The position numbers and the translations under genes were made by a program. Below the pieces are notes generated by a model. It saw only the letters and a program-made list of their open reading frames with translations. It did no database searches and was not told the origin of the DNA. Shown piece after piece: positions 52,285 to 61,109 of a stretch of 64,000 nt of DNA. Position 1 is the first letter of the stretch, and each line of letters opens with the position of its first letter. Origin of the DNA: Burkholderia sp052045245 (lineage in GTDB: Bacteria > Pseudomonadota > Gammaproteobacteria > Burkholderiales > Burkholderiaceae); contig NZ_JBQEON010000016.1 of the NCBI RefSeq assembly GCF_052045245.1, forward strand, positions 1 to 64,000, in the 5' to 3' direction.

Positions 52285-54303
52285 ATGAGCGACACGATCC
52301 ACGCCTGGCTGGGCGCGATCGGCGCACACCCGGCACTCGTGCTGGCGGTGGTGTTCGCCACCGCCAGTGCCGAGGCGATCGCGCTGATCGGCACGGTCGT
52401 GCCGGCCGGCGCCGTGATGTTCGCGGCCGGCACGCTGATCGGCGCGGGCGCGCTCGACCCGTGGGCGACGATCGGCATCGCGGCAGCCGGCGCGGTCGTC
52501 GGCGACGGCATCAGCTACGAGCTCGGACGCCACTACCGCGGCACGATCCGCAACGGCTGGACCCGCCTGGGCTACACGGACGCCTTTGCGCGCGGCGAGC
52601 AGTTCGTGCTGCGCCACGGGATCAAGAGCATCGTGCTCGCGCGCTTCCTGGCGCCGGTGCGCGCGGTCGTGCCGGTCGTGGTCGGCTGCGCGACACTGCC
52701 GCGCCGGACGTTCTATCCGGTCAACGTCGTGTCCGCGCTGATCTGGGCGCCCGTGCACGTCGCGCCGGGCATCCTGTTCGGTGCGTCGGCGGCGCTGGCC
52801 GCCGCGATCAGCGTGCGGGTCGCCGCGATTCTTCTGGTGGTCGCCGCGCTGGTCGCGCTCGTGTGGTTCGGCGTGCGCCTGGCGCTGCGGCGCGGCTGGC
52901 CGTTGCTGTGCCGTGCGGCCGGCGCGGCCGTGCATGGGTGCGCGCGCCGCTGGCCGCGCGTCGGCGGCTGGCTGCACGACACGATCGGCAAGGTACGTCG
53001 CCTGCCGGGCGCGGTGCCCGTGTTCGCGCTGCTGTTCGTCGGCTGCGTGTGGCTGTTCGCCGGCATCGTGCAGGACGTCGTCGCGAACGATCCGCTGGTG
53101 CACGCCGACATCACGCTGTATGCGTTCCTGCAGAACCTGCGCACGCCGCCCGTGGATGCCGCGATGCGCGCGCTCGCCGTGCTGCACGGCCACGATACGG
53201 GGCTGATCGTCGCGGCGGCGTTTCTCGTCTGGCTGATGATTCATCGCTGCTGGGTGACGTCGGCGTGGTGGCTCGCGACGGTCGGCATCGCGATCGTGCT
53301 CGTGCCGGCGTTCGGCGTGGGCCTGCCCGGCACGACGCCCGCGAGCCTGCCGCCGGGCGCGCCGCACATGCCGCTGCCGGACGCCGATGCGGCGTTCGCG
53401 ATGCTCGCGAGCAGCGGCATCGGCTGGGTCGTCACGCGCGACCGGCCCGTGCTGTGGCGCATCCCGGTCGTGACGGCGGTGGTGCTGTGGATCGTGCTCG
53501 GCGGTTTCGCGCGGCTGTACGTCGGCGATACGTGGCTGTCGGGCCTGCTCGGCGGCTGGAGCCTTGGGCTGGCGTGGTTCGCGGTGCTGGCGGGCGCCTA
53601 TGCGTACTGGCAGGTGCGCGAGCACGTGCAGCCGCGGGGCGCGCTCGTCGCGGTGCTGGTCGTGCTCGCGACGGCCGGCGTGTGGACGGTGCCCGCGCAA
53701 TGGCAGCTCGATCGTGCGGCGCGGCCGCACGTGGGCGACGTCGTCGCGATGACCGTCGACCAGTGGCTGCGCGGCGGATGGCAGCGCGTGCCGACGTGGC
53801 GCACCGAGATCGGCGGCGATCGCGAGGAATATCTGCCGCTGCAATGGTGCGCGACGTCGGATACGCTCGATCGCCATCTGTCGCTCGCCGGCTGGCAGCG
53901 CGCGACGCCCTGGTCGCCCGCCACCGCGCTGCGCTGGCTGCTGCCGCAGGCGCCGGCCGAGACGTTGCCCGTGCTGCCGCGCTACACGCACGGCGAGAGT
54001 ACGCGGCGCGTGTTCGTGCGGGTCGATCCGGCCCGTCCGGACAGCCGCCTCGTGCTGCGGTTGTGGCGTTATCCGTACGTGCTGCAGGATGCGCTCGGCA
54101 TGCGGCCGCTGTGGTACGGCGCGCTGTATCGCGAGACGTTGCATCGGCCCGTGCGGCTGATGACGATCGTGCATACGACGACGGTCGACGATGCGGCGAC
54201 GATCGCGCAGGCGTTGAACGTCGAGCCGAGGATCGAGCAGCCGCCCGCGGGGATGAGCACGGCGCCGCCGGCGATGCTGCTCGTGTGGATGGTGCAGCCT
54301 TGA
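52285..54303 (+). CDS. DedA - PAP2-like - LssY fusion membrane protein, phosphatase motifs lost
   Basis: A 672-residue membrane protein. Residues 1-180 are a DedA/VTT domain (IALIGTVVPAGAVMFAAG, LARFLAPVRAVVPVVVG), residues 240-450 correspond to a PAP2 phosphatase domain, and residues 470-672 to the LssY C-terminal domain. The PAP2 motif PSGH reads PDAD (365-368) and SRxxxxxHxxxD reads ARLYVGDTWLSG (409-420), so catalytic histidines and aspartate are missing. Family members are thought to act on lipid phosphates; this one should lack that activity. Confidence 0.82.
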   Translation: MSDTIHAWLGAIGAHPALVLAVVFATASAEAIALIGTVVPAGAVMFAAGTLIGAGALDPWATIGIAAAGAVVGDGISYELGRHYRGTIRNGWTRLGYTDAFARGEQFVLRHGIKSIVLARFLAPVRAVVPVVVGCATLPRRTFYPVNVVSALIWAPVHVAPGILFGASAALAAAISVRVAAILLVVAALVALVWFGVRLALRRGWPLLCRAAGAAVHGCARRWPRVGGWLHDTIGKVRRLPGAVPVFALLFVGCVWLFAGIVQDVVANDPLVHADITLYAFLQNLRTPPVDAAMRALAVLHGHDTGLIVAAAFLVWLMIHRCWVTSAWWLATVGIAIVLVPAFGVGLPGTTPASLPPGAPHMPLPDADAAFAMLASSGIGWVVTRDRPVLWRIPVVTAVVLWIVLGGFARLYVGDTWLSGLLGGWSLGLAWFAVLAGAYAYWQVREHVQPRGALVAVLVVLATAGVWTVPAQWQLDRAARPHVGDVVAMTVDQWLRGGWQRVPTWRTEIGGDREEYLPLQWCATSDTLDRHLSLAGWQRATPWSPATALRWLLPQAPAETLPVLPRYTHGESTRRVFVRVDPARPDSRLVLRLWRYPYVLQDALGMRPLWYGALYRETLHRPVRLMTIVHTTTVDDAATIAQALNVEPRIEQPPAGMSTAPPAMLLVWMVQP

Positions 54304-54318
54304 AACGCGGGCGCGGCG

Positions 54319-54447
54319 TCAGGCGTGTGCGGATGCGGCCGGTTGCGCGGGGACGACGGACAGGCGCAGGCCGACCGTCTTGAGCACGGCGAGCAGGGTC
54401 TTCAATGTCGGGTTGCCGTTCGGCGACAGCGTGCGATACAGCGCCGG
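54319..54447 (-). pseudogene. 3' remnant of an addiction-module antidote (HigA-like) gene
   Basis: Only the C-terminal helix-turn-helix part remains: ALYRTLSPNGNPTLKTL followed by LAVLKTVGLRLSV. This is the typical end of 'putative addiction module antidote' proteins. Upstream of it the frame runs into unrelated arginine-rich sequence with no start or ribosome site. No toxin gene is nearby. Confidence 0.7.
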
Positions 54448-54540
54448 GGTACGCGCCGTGCGGGGAGGGACTGATCGAACAGCCGACCCGCCGGCGCCCC
54501 GCCGCTCGACGCGACGGGCCACCCGGCGGGTGCAACCGTG

Positions 54541-55095
54541 TTACTGCTTCGCGGGCGCGGCCGCCGCGACCTTGTCGAGCGCGGCCGGGATGAAGGCGTC
54601 GAGCTGCGCGGTCACCGATTCGTAGAAGTCGATCGGCTTGCCCCATGCATCGGGCACGTCCTTGTGCGCGCCGGTCGCGTATTCGGCGAGCGTGAACACC
54701 TTGCCGGCGGCCGACGGATAGAGCGCGAGCACCTTCTCCTTGTGCTTGTCGGTCATCGTCAGGATCACGTCGGAGTGCTTGATGTCGTTCGCGCTCAGTT
54801 GCACCGAACGATGCGCGGACGTGTCGATCCCGCGCCGCTTCATCAGGATCACGCCGTTTTCCTCGGGCTTTTCGTCATACGGATCCTCGTCGACGGCGCG
54901 CGAGATCACCGCGATATGCGCATGCCGTTGCGCGATCAGTTGCCCGGCGATCGCCTCGGCCATCACGCTGCGCCCGGTATTGCCCGTGTCGACGAACGCA
55001 ACCTTCTTCGGTTCGTCCGCGAATGCCGACGTCGCGCACTGGACGCCCAGGCAACAGAGCAGGGCCAGCGTCTTGAGGGTGTGGCTTCTTTTCAT
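54541..55095 (-). CDS. Exported LMW-phosphotyrosine-phosphatase homologue lacking the catalytic Cys
   Basis: A 184-residue protein with a signal peptide (residues 1-26, cleavage after AFA). The P-loop C-x5-R-S of low-molecular-weight phosphatases/arsenate reductases reads FVDTGNTGRSVMAE: the nucleophile Cys is Asp36, the second Cys is Gly41, and Arg42-Ser43 are kept. The later VPDAWGKP corresponds to the general-acid loop. It cannot use the classic cysteinyl-phosphate mechanism. It may be a binding protein or use another chemistry. Confidence 0.82.
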   Translation of the reverse strand: MKRSHTLKTLALLCCLGVQCATSAFADEPKKVAFVDTGNTGRSVMAEAIAGQLIAQRHAHIAVISRAVDEDPYDEKPEENGVILMKRRGIDTSAHRSVQLSANDIKHSDVILTMTDKHKEKVLALYPSAAGKVFTLAEYATGAHKDVPDAWGKPIDFYESVTAQLDAFIPAALDKVAAAAPAKQ

Positions 55096-55221
55096 TAATT
55101 TCTCCGCCTTGGTGGGATAGCCGCCGCGGCGTTGCGCCGAGGCGTGCGGAGATCATGCCGGCCGTGCGTGTCGGAAAAAAATAAACGGCCGGTTTTGGCA
55201 AGAGGGTGTCGCATGGTTGCA

Positions 55222-55376
55222 AGCGGGCTCGGCGATCCGCGCCTGTCGCTGACCGAGGTGGCCGAGCGGCTCGGCTTCAGCGACCTGCCGGGTTTCTCGC
55301 AGGCATCAAGCGCTGGTATGGTGTGCCGTCAGGCACCTATCGCAGCGGTCTGCTGCGATACGGCGGCGCGCACTGA
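55222..55376 (+). pseudogene. 3' remnant of an AraC-family regulator, one-base frameshift
   Basis: DPRLSLTEVAERLGFSDLPG then FSQA is followed, after a single missing base, by FKRWYGVPSGTYRSGLL and a stop at 55374-55376. This is the second helix-turn-helix and the end of an AraC-type regulator. The rest of the gene is gone. Confidence 0.75.
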
Positions 55377-55440
55377 CGCTGTGCGATGCCGCCTGCGTAG
55401 CCCCCTGCGTTACCCCCAACCCCATCACGAGAGAACCCGC

Positions 55441-55950
55441 ATGATCACGCTTCGCCCGATGACCGAAGAGGACTTCCCCCGCTTCTGGCCCACGTACCGC
55501 GCGATCGTCGCCGCGCAGGAGACCTACGCATTCGATCCGGCGCCGACGCGTGAAGCCGCCCGCGCGCTGTGGCTCGATGCGCCGCTCTGCACGTGGGTCG
55601 CCGAGGAGGACGGCGTGCTGCTCGGCTCGTACTATCTGAAGGCGAATGCGGCCGGACCCGGCAATCACGTGTGCAATTGCGGCTATATGGTCAGCGAAGC
55701 CGCGCGCGGCAAGGGCGTCGCGCGTCTGATGTGCGAGCACTCGCAGCAGGTCGCGCGCGAACGCGGCTTCCTCGCGATGCAGTTCAACTCGGTGGTCGCG
55801 ACGAACGAGGTGGCGGTGGCGCTGTGGCAGAAGCTTGGCTTCGACATCGTCGGCCGCTTGCCGCGCGCGTATCGTCATGCGCGGCTCGGCTTCGTCGATT
55901 GCCTCGTGATGTTCAAGTGGCTCGGCGACGCGGCGGCCGCCGACGCCTGA
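55441..55950 (+). CDS. GNAT-family N-acetyltransferase
   Basis: A 169-residue acetyltransferase. It begins MITLRPMTEEDFPRFWPTY and has the acetyl-CoA-binding motif GYMVSEAARGKGVARLMCEH (R/Q-x-x-G-x-G/A form) and the C-terminal VATNEVAVALWQKLGFDIVG. The substrate is unknown; toxic amines or antibiotics are common substrates. It is a single gene. Confidence 0.87.
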   Translation: MITLRPMTEEDFPRFWPTYRAIVAAQETYAFDPAPTREAARALWLDAPLCTWVAEEDGVLLGSYYLKANAAGPGNHVCNCGYMVSEAARGKGVARLMCEHSQQVARERGFLAMQFNSVVATNEVAVALWQKLGFDIVGRLPRAYRHARLGFVDCLVMFKWLGDAAAADA

Positions 55951-56258
55951 TTCCACGGTCAGACGGCGAACGCGCCGTCGAACACGATCGAACCCTGCAG
56001 GCCGGTGACGTGCGTCGCGATCTCGCCGGGCACGACGCCGTCTCGCCGCGCGGTGCGCACCGGTCTCGCGGCGGGTCAAGTATCATCGGCCGATCGGCGC
56101 GCACGCGTCGGCTGTCCGGACCGGCGCACGCCATCGACAAGACGGTTTCCGCATCGACGACGCCACGGCCCAGGTTCCAGATCGCCGGTCTGTTGCGCCG
56201 CGTCGGCGTTGCGGGCGCCAGGCCCGTACCGGGCCCGAACCACGACGGAGACACCGCG
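55951..56258. other. Intergenic region with a possible leftward gene tail
   Basis: No complete gene. On the minus strand near 55970-56065 an open stretch ends ATHVTGLQGSIVFDGAFAV and a stop codon, which looks like a protein C-terminus, but no start or domain can be found, so it is not called as a gene. Confidence 0.35.
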
Positions 56259-57512
56259 ATGCGCGCAGCGCCGCAACCGGAGCACGCCGGCCGAGCACGG
56301 CCGGACGCCGGCGCCACCGAACCCGACCGACTGGCCGCGTGGCGGCTCGCGATCGGCCTGTCGCTCGGCAGCGCGATCGCGCTCGGCCTCGCGCGCTTCT
56401 CGTATGCGCTGCTGGTGCCGCCGATGAAGGCCGATCTCGGCTGGTCCTTCGCGCAGGCCGGCGCGCTGAACACGGCCAACGCGGCCGGCTACCTGATCGG
56501 CGCACTCACGTTTCCGTTCCTGTCGCGGCGCTGGCGCGCCGGCACGCTGCTCGCGTCCGGCTGCGCGCTGACCGCGGTGCTGATGGCCGCCTGCGGGCTC
56601 ACGTCCGGCATGAACGCGCTGCTCGTCGAGCGGCTCGCGACGGGCGTCGGCAGCGCGCTGATCTTCATCAGCGGCGGCGTGCTGGCCGCGCGGCTCGCGT
56701 CGGCGTCGCCGCGCGATGCGGGGCTGCTGCTCGGGCTCTACTACGGCGGCACGGGGTGGGGCATCGTCGCGTCGTCACTGCTCGTGCCCGCGACGCTCGT
56801 GCATCGCGCGCACGGCTGGCAGCCGGCGTGGTTCGCGCTCGCGTTCGCGTGCGTGCTCTTTTCGGCGGTGGCCGTGGCGGCGGCGCGCCGCATCGAGCGC
56901 GCACACGCGGCACCGGCCGCGCGGCGAGACGGCGCCGCGCCCGCGTCGACCGCGAGCGCCGCGCGCTTCGCGCTCGCGCTCGCGGCCTACGGGCTGTTCG
57001 GCGTCGGCTATATCGGCTACATGACGTTCATCGTCGCGCTGCTGCGCGGCGCGGGCATGAGCGGGACAATCGTGTCCGCGTTCTACGTGATGCTCGGCGT
57101 CGCGACCGTCGTGTCGGCGCGACTGTGGTCGGGGCTGCTCGACCGGATGCGCGGCGGCCAGGCGCTCGCGGTGCTCAATGCACTGCTCGGCGTCGCGACG
57201 CTGATGCCGGCGCTGTTCGTGCATCCGGCGGCCGCGTTCGCGTCGGGCGTGCTGTTCGGTGCGACGTTCCTGTCGGCGGTCGCGGCGACGACCGCGTTCG
57301 TGCGTCACAACCTGCCGCCGGAAGGCTGGGCGAAAGGGATCAGCGCGTTCACGACGATCTTCGCGTTCGGGCAGATCGCCGGGCCGGTCGCGATCGGCTG
57401 GGTGTCCGACAGCGCGGGTCTCGCGCGCGGTCTCGTGTATTCGGCGCTGACGCTGTTCGCGGGCGCGGCGCTCGCCGCAGGACAGCGCGCGTTACGGGCT
57501 CCGTCCGCGTAG
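56259..57512 (+). CDS. MFS transporter, YbfB/YjiJ family
   Basis: A 417-residue protein with 12 spans. IALGLARFSYALLVPPMKAD in helix 1 and LLLGLYYGGTGWGIVASSLL are signatures of the YbfB/YjiJ family, whose substrates are largely unknown. The ATG at 56259 follows GGAG at 56246-56249. It is a single gene, convergent with the flavin reductase gene. Confidence 0.85.
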   Translation: MRAAPQPEHAGRARPDAGATEPDRLAAWRLAIGLSLGSAIALGLARFSYALLVPPMKADLGWSFAQAGALNTANAAGYLIGALTFPFLSRRWRAGTLLASGCALTAVLMAACGLTSGMNALLVERLATGVGSALIFISGGVLAARLASASPRDAGLLLGLYYGGTGWGIVASSLLVPATLVHRAHGWQPAWFALAFACVLFSAVAVAAARRIERAHAAPAARRDGAAPASTASAARFALALAAYGLFGVGYIGYMTFIVALLRGAGMSGTIVSAFYVMLGVATVVSARLWSGLLDRMRGGQALAVLNALLGVATLMPALFVHPAAAFASGVLFGATFLSAVAATTAFVRHNLPPEGWAKGISAFTTIFAFGQIAGPVAIGWVSDSAGLARGLVYSALTLFAGAALAAGQRALRAPSA

Positions 57513-57554
57513 CACTGCGTGCGCGCGCGTCCGGCGAGCCCTGGATCGTTGCCG

Positions 57555-58103
57555 CTACGGCTGCACGCAGGCAGCACGCGACACGCGATGAAACGCGCGG
57601 CTGAAATAGATCAGGCTGTCGCCATCGTGGCGCACGCGGATCGACGTCGCCTCGATGAACATCACCGAATGCGAGCCGACTTCCTTCATCTCGGCGATCG
57701 TGCCCTGCAGGCTCGCGAGCGCGTCGCGCAGCACGGGGACATCCTGCTCGCCGCGATCCCATACCGGCAGTTCGAAGCGCCGTTCCATCGGCAACGCCGT
57801 GAGCCCCGCGAAATGCCGCGCGAGCAGTTCGTGCTCGGCCGGCAGCACGTTGATGCAGACGTGACGATTGCGCTCGAAGATCGCATGCATCGCACTCGAC
57901 CGGTTCAGGCACACGAGCAGCGTCGGCGGCGTGTCGGTGACGGAACAGACGGCGCTCGCGGTGATCCCGCAGCGGCCGTGCGGCCCCGCGGTGGTGATCA
58001 CGTTGACGGCCGCGCCGAGGTGGGCCATCGCTTGCCGGAAGGCCTTTTGCGCGTCGGTGGGTTCGGCGCGCGCCGGTTGCGGGGTATCGGTCGTTGCGGA
58101 CAT
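57555..58103 (-). CDS. iacG: Flavin reductase of indole-3-acetate degradation (IacG-like)
   Basis: A 182-residue flavin reductase (HpaC/RutF type). It has FRQAMAHLGAAVNVITTAG, GITASAVCSVTDTPPTLLVC and the CINVLPAEHELLARHFAG segment. It supplies reduced FAD to a flavin-dependent monooxygenase. The iac cluster to the right contains IacA, the oxygenase that needs it, which supports the IacG name; it is separated from the other iac genes by the divergent response-regulator gene. An AGGAG site precedes the ATG. Confidence 0.75.
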   Translation of the reverse strand: MSATTDTPQPARAEPTDAQKAFRQAMAHLGAAVNVITTAGPHGRCGITASAVCSVTDTPPTLLVCLNRSSAMHAIFERNRHVCINVLPAEHELLARHFAGLTALPMERRFELPVWDRGEQDVPVLRDALASLQGTIAEMKEVGSHSVMFIEATSIRVRHDGDSLIYFSRAFHRVSRAACVQP

Positions 58104-58434
58104 GGGCGCTCCTGGGTGAGTGGGGGCGGCGATCGTGCAGGCGATGGATGCGGCAGCGGATCGTCGACGGTTGACCCAAGCGTACGTCGCGAAAAAGCCG
58201 GTGAACATTCGCACGATTGACGATGAAGCGGGCGTTCCCGCCAACGCGTCTAAAGGTTCTACCTAGATCCGCGGCGCGGCGCGCGGAAAAAATGCGATCG
58301 CGCGCCGGTGCGGTACGTAAAGGGGTATTCAGCGCATTTCCGGCTCGTTATGATGTGCCGCACACCCCGACGAACGACGCCGGCTTCACACGCGGCGCGT
58401 GCGATGCCAATACCGATATCTTGCGAGACACCCG
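58104..58434. promoter_or_regulatory. Divergent promoter region of iacG and the response regulator
   Basis: About 330 bases with no gene. AT-richer stretches occur at 58245-58270 (TCTAAAGGTTCTACCTAGAT) and 58315-58335 (TACGTAAAGGGGTATT), the sort of region where FixJ-type regulators bind. The two contain a shared TAAAGG block. No exact site can be defined. Confidence 0.4.
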
Positions 58435-59067
58435 ATGACGTCACCCGCTCCGATCGTATACATCGTCGACGACGACAGCGGCATGCGGACGTCGCTTGCC
58501 TGGTTGCTCGAATCGGTCGGCATCGCGTCCGAAGGGTTCGCGAATGCGGCCGACTTTCTCGCGCGCTTCGACGTGAACCTGCCCGCCTGCCTCGTGCTCG
58601 ACGTGCGGATGCCGGAGAAAAGCGGCTTCGACGTGCAGGCGGAATTGAACGCGCGCGGCGCGACGCTGCCGGTGATCTTCGTCAGCGGTCATGGCGACAT
58701 TCCGATGTCGGTGCGTGCGCTGCAGAACGGCGCGATCGATTTCGTCGAGAAGCCATACAACTCGCAGCAGATGCTCGAGCGCGTGCAACGCGCGCTGCGG
58801 CTCGCGCACCAGCGGCACGCGGTCGACCAGCGGCACCGCGCGCTGCGCCAGCGGCTCGATGCGCTGACCGCGCGCGAGAAGGAGGTGCTGCGCGGTGTCG
58901 TCGACGGCAAGGGCAGCAAGCAGATCGCGTCGGACCTGTCGATCAGCGTGAAGACCGTCGACGTCCATCGTGCCAGCATCAAGGAGAAGCTCGGCGCGAC
59001 GTCGATCGCCGCGCTGGTGCGCGACGTGATGGTCGTGTGGGGCGACGACGGGGAGTCGTCGCGCTAG
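58435..59067 (+). CDS. FixJ-type response regulator (IacR2-like)
   Basis: A 210-residue regulator. The receiver domain carries DDD near the start, phospho-acceptor Asp56 (LVLDVRMPEKSG) and DFVEKPYNSQQML. The LuxR-type DNA-binding domain is LTAREKEVLRGVVDGKGSKQ ... ISVKTVDVHRASIKEKL. It lies inside the iac gene set, and a PAS sensor gene starts at 63501. In Paraburkholderia phytofirmans a LuxR-type two-component pair is known to control iac genes; this gene fits that role, by inference. Confidence 0.85.
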   Translation: MTSPAPIVYIVDDDSGMRTSLAWLLESVGIASEGFANAADFLARFDVNLPACLVLDVRMPEKSGFDVQAELNARGATLPVIFVSGHGDIPMSVRALQNGAIDFVEKPYNSQQMLERVQRALRLAHQRHAVDQRHRALRQRLDALTAREKEVLRGVVDGKGSKQIASDLSISVKTVDVHRASIKEKLGATSIAALVRDVMVVWGDDGESSR

Positions 59068-59149
59068 CGGGTCCTGCGCATACGCGGACAGGTTGGCGCG
59101 CACACGGCACGCCAGGCACACGCACCGCGCGCGCGATGCCTGCCGCCGT

Positions 59150-59893
59150 TCAGCGCATGTACAACCCGCCGTTGATATCCCAGCACGCGCCGTTCGCGAA
59201 ATGCGCATCGCCCGCCGCGAGCAGCACGGCCGCATCCGCGACGAATCCGGCCGATCCGAGCTTGCCGCCCGGCAGGCTCGCGAGCACCTGCCGCAATTTT
59301 TCCGGCGCGACGCTTTCATGGACGATCGGCAGATCGAGCGGCCCCGGCGAGATCGCATTGACGGTCACGCCCTGCGCGGCGAGATCGCGCGCGAACACCT
59401 TGGTCAGCGTCAGCGTGCCGCCCTTCGCGGCCGCATAGTGCGCGCCCGTCGCCGAGCCGCCGTTCTGCCCGGCGAGCGACGCGATGTTGACGATGCGGCC
59501 CGCGCCACGCGTCGCGAAGTACTGGCCGAACACCTGGCAGCCGAACAGCACGCTGCGCAGGTTCACGTCGATCACCTGGTCGAACTGCTCGGCCGTGATG
59601 TCCATCGCCGGCACGACCTTCGATGCGCCCGCATTGTTGACGAGCACGTCGATCGTGCCCCAGCGCGCGACGAGCACATCGCGCGCGGCCTCGAAATCGC
59701 GTTTCGACGTGACGTCGAGCGGCAGCGCGATCGCGCGTTCGCCGCTCGGATCGAGGTCGTGCGCATGCGCGTGAATGGCATCGGCGGCAATGTCGGCCAG
59801 CGCGACGCGATAGCCGGCTGCATGAAAGCGTTCGGCGATGACGGCGCCGAGCCCGCGCGCGGCGCCGGTGACGAGAACGACTCGATCTGACAT
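59150..59893 (-). CDS. iacE: Short-chain dehydrogenase (IacE-like)
   Basis: A 247-residue SDR: cofactor motif VLVTGAARGLGAVIAE (TGxxxGxG), NNAG at about 86-89, and a catalytic set with SLAG then YAAAK (Ser-Tyr-Lys). The C-terminus holds GGLYMR. It is in the same direction as iacH and upstream genes, 59 bases after iacH. Iac pathways need a dehydrogenase acting on an oxidised indole intermediate; the exact step is not settled by sequence. Confidence 0.78.
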   Translation of the reverse strand: MSDRVVLVTGAARGLGAVIAERFHAAGYRVALADIAADAIHAHAHDLDPSGERAIALPLDVTSKRDFEAARDVLVARWGTIDVLVNNAGASKVVPAMDITAEQFDQVIDVNLRSVLFGCQVFGQYFATRGAGRIVNIASLAGQNGGSATGAHYAAAKGGTLTLTKVFARDLAAQGVTVNAISPGPLDLPIVHESVAPEKLRQVLASLPGGKLGSAGFVADAAVLLAAGDAHFANGACWDINGGLYMR

Positions 59894-59952
59894 GGTGCGT
59901 GCTTCCCTGGTTCGCGGGCGCGTGCAGCGTACCGCCGCGCCCGCATCGTGAT

Positions 59953-61077
59953 TCATGCGGCGAGTGCCGCTTCGAAGTGTGCCGCGATCGCGCACACCTG
60001 TTCGTCCGCGCCCTTGCGTCCGACGATCTGCAGCCCGGCCTTCAACGGGGTGCCCGCGAGCGGCAGCGGCAGGCTGAGCGCCGGATGGCCGCTCAGGTTG
60101 AACGGCCGGATCAGCGACGACATCGCGATGACCGACACGCCGTCGCGTGCCTGCGCCAGCGTGATCGGCAACGCGGGCAGTGTCGGCAGCACCAGCACGT
60201 CCGCGTGTTCGAGCGCGGCGTCGACCTGTGCGGTGAAGCGTGCGCGCACGGCTTCGGCTTCGGCGAGCGCGGCCGGTGTCGTGTTCGCGGCCATGCGCAG
60301 CCGGGCATCGAGATCCGCGCCGAGCTTGCCGGTTTCGACGAGATGGCCGAACGCGCGCGACGTTTCCGCATTGATGACGGCGAGCCCCGCGGTGAAGGCG
60401 TCGGGCATTGCGTCGAGCACGACATCGTGCGCGCGCAGGCCCGCCGCACGGAGCGCCGCGTCGAGCGCGGCGGCGATCGCCGGCTCGGCGTCGACGATCA
60501 CGCGGGCGATCGTGCAGCCGGCAGCAGGCGTGGCCGCGCGCGCCGGATCGAAGCCCGGCGCGATGGCCGCCATCACGGCCGCGAGGGTGCGCAGCTCGCG
60601 TGCGAACGGCCCGACGCAATCGAGCGTGGTGTCGGCGGGCGCGACGCCGCGCCGCGACACGCGGCCGAATGTCGGCTTGAGGCCCGCCACGCCGCAGCAT
60701 GCAGCCGGCCCGCGAATCGAGCCGCCGGTATCGGTGCCGAGCGCGGCGTCCACCACGCCGAGTCCGACGAGCGACGCCGACCCGCTCGACGAGCCGCCCG
60801 GAATGCGCGCCGGATCCTGCGGATTGACCGGCGTGCCGGTGGTGTCGTTGACGCCGGTCATGCCGAACGCGAGCTCGTGCATGTTCGCCTTGCCGGCGAT
60901 CTGCCAGCCGGCGTCGAGCAGCAGGCGGACCACGTCCGCGTGCTGCGCGGCGGGTGGCGCGTCGGCGAGCGCGCGGCTGGCCGCGCGGGTCGGATGGCCG
61001 GCGATGTCGATCGTGTCCTTGATCGCGATCGTTGGGCCCGGGCCGCCCAGCGTGAAGGTGTCGATGAAGCCTGTCAT
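59953..61077 (-). CDS. iacH: Amidase of the indole-acetate cluster (IacH-like)
   Basis: A 374-residue amidase-signature enzyme: Lys20 in TIAIKDTID, the Ser96 loop PGGSSSGSAS and nucleophile Ser120 in DTGGSIRGPAA, an intact Ser-Ser-Lys triad. It is shorter than typical 450-500-residue amidases. The iac clusters of Pseudomonas carry an amidase, iacH; its place between iacI and iacE fits. Overlap with other iac products (spacing of 32 and 59 bases) suggests one operon. Confidence 0.8.
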   Translation of the reverse strand: MTGFIDTFTLGGPGPTIAIKDTIDIAGHPTRAASRALADAPPAAQHADVVRLLLDAGWQIAGKANMHELAFGMTGVNDTTGTPVNPQDPARIPGGSSSGSASLVGLGVVDAALGTDTGGSIRGPAACCGVAGLKPTFGRVSRRGVAPADTTLDCVGPFARELRTLAAVMAAIAPGFDPARAATPAAGCTIARVIVDAEPAIAAALDAALRAAGLRAHDVVLDAMPDAFTAGLAVINAETSRAFGHLVETGKLGADLDARLRMAANTTPAALAEAEAVRARFTAQVDAALEHADVLVLPTLPALPITLAQARDGVSVIAMSSLIRPFNLSGHPALSLPLPLAGTPLKAGLQIVGRKGADEQVCAIAAHFEAALAA

Positions 61078-61109
61078 GGTGCGATGGCGTGCGAGCAGGG
61101 AGAAAGGGT

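Noticed and set aside
55966..56065. Minus-strand frame ending ATHVTGLQGSIVFDGAFAV
   Set aside because: A possible gene remnant, but too short and without a start to support.
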